Positions 60,427 through 64,000 of a DNA stretch of 64,000 nt are shown here, piece after piece (the first letter of the stretch is position 1; every line of letters begins with the position of its first letter). Under the pieces are notes generated by a model. It was not told where the DNA came from. It did not search any database and saw only the letters and a list, made by a program, of their open reading frames with translations. Location of the stretch: positions 100,752,839 through 100,816,838 of the forward strand of contig CM041778.1 in assembly GCA_023374045.1 (NCBI GenBank), given 5' to 3'. Origin of the DNA: Limonium bicolor. Taxonomy: Eukaryota > Streptophyta > Magnoliopsida > Caryophyllales > Plumbaginaceae. The position numbers and the translations under genes were made by a program.

Positions 60427-60660
60427 TACCCCTCCGTTAATTAATATCTGTCGCTTTAGGATGTGATTCTTGTTCAAAAATATCTGATATTCTATTTTTT
60501 TGATACACTTCTTTCCACTTTTACCCCTACTATTCAATATAAAAATAATTATCATTTAAATGGAAAAGTAAAAAAGTAAGGGCACATGCGTCATTGTCCT
60601 ACTTTTCTTAATAAATGTGCAAGTTTCTAAAATGATAGTTATTGTTGAACGGAGGGAGTA
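60427..60660. mobile_element. Stowaway-type MITE (Tc1/mariner-related)
   Basis: Ends TA-CCCCTCCGTT...AACGGAGGGAG-TA, the Stowaway terminal motif with TA target duplication (60427-60428, 60659-60660). About 230 bp, no ORF. It splits an array unit whose uninterrupted form is seen near 62790-62830. Confidence 0.88.
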
Positions 60661-60814
60661 TTATTTAGTGAATGTTAATATAAATACCATTAAATGTAAT
60701 CTAATATCATTCGGTATAAGTTTCTATTGTGACTATAAACCAACAAGCATTGTAGTAACAGAAGTAAAAACCTTAAAAAATAACGCGATTTTGAAGCTGG
60801 TGAAGACGCCACAT

Positions 60815-62210
60815 TCTAATGGAGAAGGGTGCCATATGTAAATATCATATTGGAGAGAAAAAAAGAAGAAAAAAAGAGAGTATAATAGAGAATAGTCACG
60901 CCGGGAGAGGGGAGAGGTATGTGTGTAAGAGAGAGATTTTTTTTTCAAAATGTCATAACTTATAAAATATAAGTGAAAAAATAAAATAAATTATATCATT
61001 GTTCATCATTTTTCATACTCTTCAAAACAAGATGTGTCATGGATATGTTTTGATAAACTTAATTTTTTTTTATTTTTTGTACGTACATATTTTTTAGAAT
61101 TAATTGTGAATCTTAAGTTTAAGAAAAGTGAATCAAAGATTGTTAAAAAATGAATCAAAGGTTGTGAAAAAGTGAATCAGAGAGTTGCTTAAAAGTGAAT
61201 AAGAGGTTTAAAAAAAGTGAATCTCATAAACAGAGATTGTTTAACTAAAATGATTCTGATTCATTGACTAGTGTGAATCAGAGGTTTTAAAGAAGTGAAT
61301 CAACAGTTGTTAAAAAGTGAATAACAAGATGTTACAAAGTGAACCAGAGTAATAAGAGTGAATATCATAACGATCGATTGTTTAACTGAAGTGATTAAAA
61401 GGTTTGAAAAATGTGAATCAGAGGGTTTTATAAAGTGAATAATGCGTTTAAGAAAAGTGAATCAGAGGTTTAAGAAAAGTGATTCCCGTAAGTATAACTA
61501 AAGTGAATAAGAAGTTTAAGAAAAGTGAACCAGAGGTTTAAGAAAAGTGAATCAAAGGTTTTTTTAAGGTGAATCAAAGGTTTTAAAAAAGTGAATATTT
61601 TGTTTAATATTAGTAAAAGTTAATCCTACCACAAACTTACGCGGGAACAGTATAAAATTTTTATTTATTGAAAGTGAATCATTCGTTTAAAAAAAGGGAA
61701 TCTTATGTTTAAGAAAAGCGAACATTAATCATTTGTGTTTTTTAAAAGTGAACCTTAACCTTACACTACAAATCTAAAACTACATTCGACGTTTTTAGCA
61801 TTCCTTGGGTGGTTTTTAGAGTGTTTGGGGTAAGATTCATTTTGCTAATGAATATGATTCATTTTATTATTAAAGAAAATTCACTTTACTAATGAGTAAG
61901 ATTCACTTAAAAATATCTAATATATACTCATTCTAAAAATATAAAATTTTAATTTTACCAAAACATGTCCATGATACATCTTGTTTTAAAGAGCACGAAA
62001 AATGATGAACAATGGTATAATTTTTTTATTTTTAGACTTGTATTTTGTGAGTTATAACATTTTGAACAAAAACATTATTTCTCTCTCCAACACTCCCTGC
62101 ACACACGTCTACACACACCTTTTCTTTTTTCTTTTAATTCTTTTTTTCTCCCAATCACATGCTGACATGTGGACTACTCCATATTATACCCTGGCGCATT
62201 GCCAGGGTCT
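60815..62210. mobile_element. Long-inverted-repeat element (Mutator-like or foldback)
   Basis: 60815-61105 and 61920-62180 are diverged inverted repeats (about 250 bp), sharing TTGTTCATCATTTTTC, AAAACAAGATG(T)(G/A)TCATGGA and GAGAGAAAAAAAG. The right outer end has a CCCTGGC...GCCAGGG hairpin (62188-62208). The interior is a degenerate tandem repeat, with no transposase. Long inverted repeats suggest a non-autonomous MULE, but no 9-bp duplication was confirmed. Confidence 0.6.
61105..61700. repeat. Degenerate ~20-25 bp tandem repeat (AAGTGAATCAGAGGTTT)
   Basis: About 20 variants of AAAGTGAATCAGAGGTTTAA between the inverted arms. Confidence 0.85.
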
Positions 62211-62680
62211 CCGTTCCGAAAAACAATCAGTATAATCACTAGAAATTATTATAATAATTTTCACTGTATGCAAGTATATTTTATCTTATAATATGCGGTA
62301 TCTAATATCATGATATTATCGGTGCAGATCTAGAGTGACCTAAAATTCCTTGAGTCTAACTAAATATTTAATGGCGGTTCAAATATTGGGCAATCAACAT
62401 CTTATTTGCTATATGCAAATCATAATCTTTATATTCTCTGTGCAAACACAGAGTAAGCATAATTTGTCCTTAGCGTAACCAAAATACTTTTGTGACCGTA
62501 TAAATATTGGGCAATAAATATCTTTATTTGCTATGTGCAAATCCATGGTAATCCTAATCTACTTCAAATATAATCTTACTTTTTGGTGAATGTTAATATA
62601 AATACCAAGAAATGTTTATATCATTCATAACTTAATAAGTTTTTATTGTGAATATATATTGAAGAGACATGAAATGTAAA
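61732..62680 (+). repeat. Direct ~0.95-kb duplication, copy 1
   Basis: Matches 63069-64000 from TTTGTGTTTTTTAAA through the CCCTGGC hairpin to GAAGAGACATGAAAT; offset about 1,330 bp with small indels. Confidence 0.85.
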
Positions 62681-63068
62681 ACAGATATACATTGTATCTT
62701 AATGTATTCAAAATGCTCCATAGAGGTAATAACATGGTTCATTAAAAATCATTTTTTTTCTCTGTGCAAATTCAGGGTAATACTAATCAACACCAAATAT
62801 AATCTTATTTTTTTAGTGAATGTTAATATAAATGCCATGAATGTTATCACATCCCTTGATATAGTCGTACTTATATATGTCCGAATACGAGAATACATGT
62901 ACATAACGTTATGGTATTATAACGTTGTAAATATAAAGTAACGTTGCATAACATCGTAACAAAAATAAGTAGTCGCGTCTAACTCGTAACGCGATATATT
63001 ATATAGTTCCACGTATATATAAAACTGTGTAAACTTATCCAAAAAAAAGAGAAATCAACACTTAATCC

Positions 63069-64000
63069 TTTGTGTTTTTTAAAGTGAACCTTAACCTTAC
63101 ACTACAAATCTAAAACTACATTCGACGTTTTTAGCATCCTTGGGGTGTTTTTAGGTGTTTGGGGTAAGATTCATTTTGCCAATGAATATGATTCATTTAT
63201 TATTAAGAAAATTCACTTTACCAATGAGTAAGATCACTTAAAAATATCTAATATATACCTCATTCTAAAATATAAAATTTAATTTTACCAAAACATGTCC
63301 TGATACATCTGTTTTAAAGAGCACGAAAAATGATTAAACAATGGTATAAAGTTTTTATTTTTAGACTCATATTTTGTGAGTGTTAACATTTTGAACAAAA
63401 ATTTTTCTCTCTCCAACACCTCCCTGCACACGTCTACACACACCGAACCTTTTCTTTTTTCTTTTAATTCTTTTTTCTCCCAATCACATGCTGACATGTG
63501 GACTACTCCATATTATACCCTGGCACATTTGCCAGGGTCTCCGTTCCGAAAACAATCAATAATCACTAGAAATATATAAATAATTTTCACTGTATGCAAG
63601 TATATTTTATCTTATAATATGCGGTATCTAATATCATGATCTTATCGGTGCAGATCTAGAGTGACCTAAAATTTTCCTTTATCTAACTAAATATTAATGG
63701 CGGTTCAAATATTGGGCAATCAACATCTTATTGCTATATGCAAATCATAATTTTATATTCTCTGTGCAAACACAGAGTAAGCATAATTTGTCCTTAGCGT
63801 AACCAAAATACTTTTGTGGCCGTATAAATATTGGGCAATAAATATCTTTATTTGCTATGTGCAAATCCATGGTAATCCTAATCTACTTCAAATATAATCT
63901 ACTTTTTGGTGAATGTTAATATAAATACCAGAAATGTTTATCTCATTCATAACTTAATAAGTTTTTATTGTGAATATATTTGAAGAGACATGAAATAAAA
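63069..64000 (+). repeat. Direct ~0.95-kb duplication, copy 2 (runs off the window)
   Basis: Contains only the right half of the long-inverted-repeat element (hairpin at 63517-63538) plus downstream array sequence. The left half is absent, so this arose by duplication, not by new transposition. Confidence 0.85.

Larger units (their letters stand above)
58691..64000. repeat. AT-rich array of diverged ~230-bp repeat units with nested insertions
   Basis: The phrase GGTAATCCTAATC..CAAATATAATCTTA, then GTGAATGTTAATATAAATAC, then AATAAGTTT(C/T)TATTGTGAATATA, then ACATGAAATGTAAA, recurs near 58705-58830, 60250-60340, 60400-60427 + 60661-60750, 62548-62690, 62775-62860 and 63870-64000. A second phrase (TATTTGCTATGTGCAAAT; AATATTGGGCAAT) sits between. 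No gene. The array continues beyond the window. Confidence 0.75.

Noticed and set aside
60286..60948. Short Lys/Phe-rich frames in the AT-rich array
   Set aside because: Composition-driven, crossing MITE and array borders.

Overview
This window is nuclear DNA from a flowering plant, very probably a eudicot. The species cannot be named from it. Evidence for a plant: a Tekay/Del-type Ty3/gypsy chromovirus with a C-terminal chromodomain and an initiator-Met-tRNA primer site, two CACTA (En/Spm) DNA transposons carrying TNP2-type transposase, an L1-type LINE with a zf-RVT tail, a Stowaway MITE, and GT-AG introns. I found no host gene, no intact tRNA or rRNA gene and no bacterial feature. Essentially all the DNA that can be classified is transposable element, much of it nested.

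Layout. 1-4894: noncoding 3' internal part and start of the 3' LTR of a large non-autonomous (LARD-like) LTR element, ending in a 500-N gap (4895-5394). 5395-6395: plus-strand 3' end of a Tekay chromovirus joined head-to-head to a nearly complete minus-strand Tekay element (6396-15384; LTR, gag, protease, RT, RNase H, integrase, chromodomain, LTR). 15385-18654: AT-rich LTR-like and intergenic sequence. 18655-28443: CACTA-1 on the minus strand, with its 5' end missing. 28444-39365: minus-strand LARD-like element, split by a plus-strand solo LTR of the same broad family (33398-37291). 39366-55995: CACTA-2 on the plus strand, whose second gene is split by a 6.07-kb LTR-type insertion with a perfect 5-bp target duplication (46025-52094). 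55996-58690: truncated minus-strand LINE. 58691-64000: AT-rich repeat array hosting a 1-kb palindromic foldback element, a Stowaway MITE, and a long-inverted-repeat (Mutator-like?) element whose right half is duplicated.

How the parts work together. Each CACTA copy encodes a TNP2 transposase and, downstream in the same direction, an intron-rich gene that joins a Transposase_24 (plant En/Spm) region to a Ulp1/C48-type cysteine protease region. The CACTA ends carry arrays of GGCGG-centred hairpins. Two LTR families that are not obviously related (Tekay LTR and LARD-like LTR) independently carry roughly 70-bp-period arrays of GTCCGG palindromes. Recurrent palindrome arrays in noncoding transposon DNA are the most striking theme here.

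Caveats. Reading frames are broken mostly by single-base indels, often in homopolymers, and the two Tekay LTRs differ mainly by such indels. Some of the 'pseudogene' status may therefore be sequencing error, not decay. Boundaries were read by eye; family names rest on motif recognition, not on a search.
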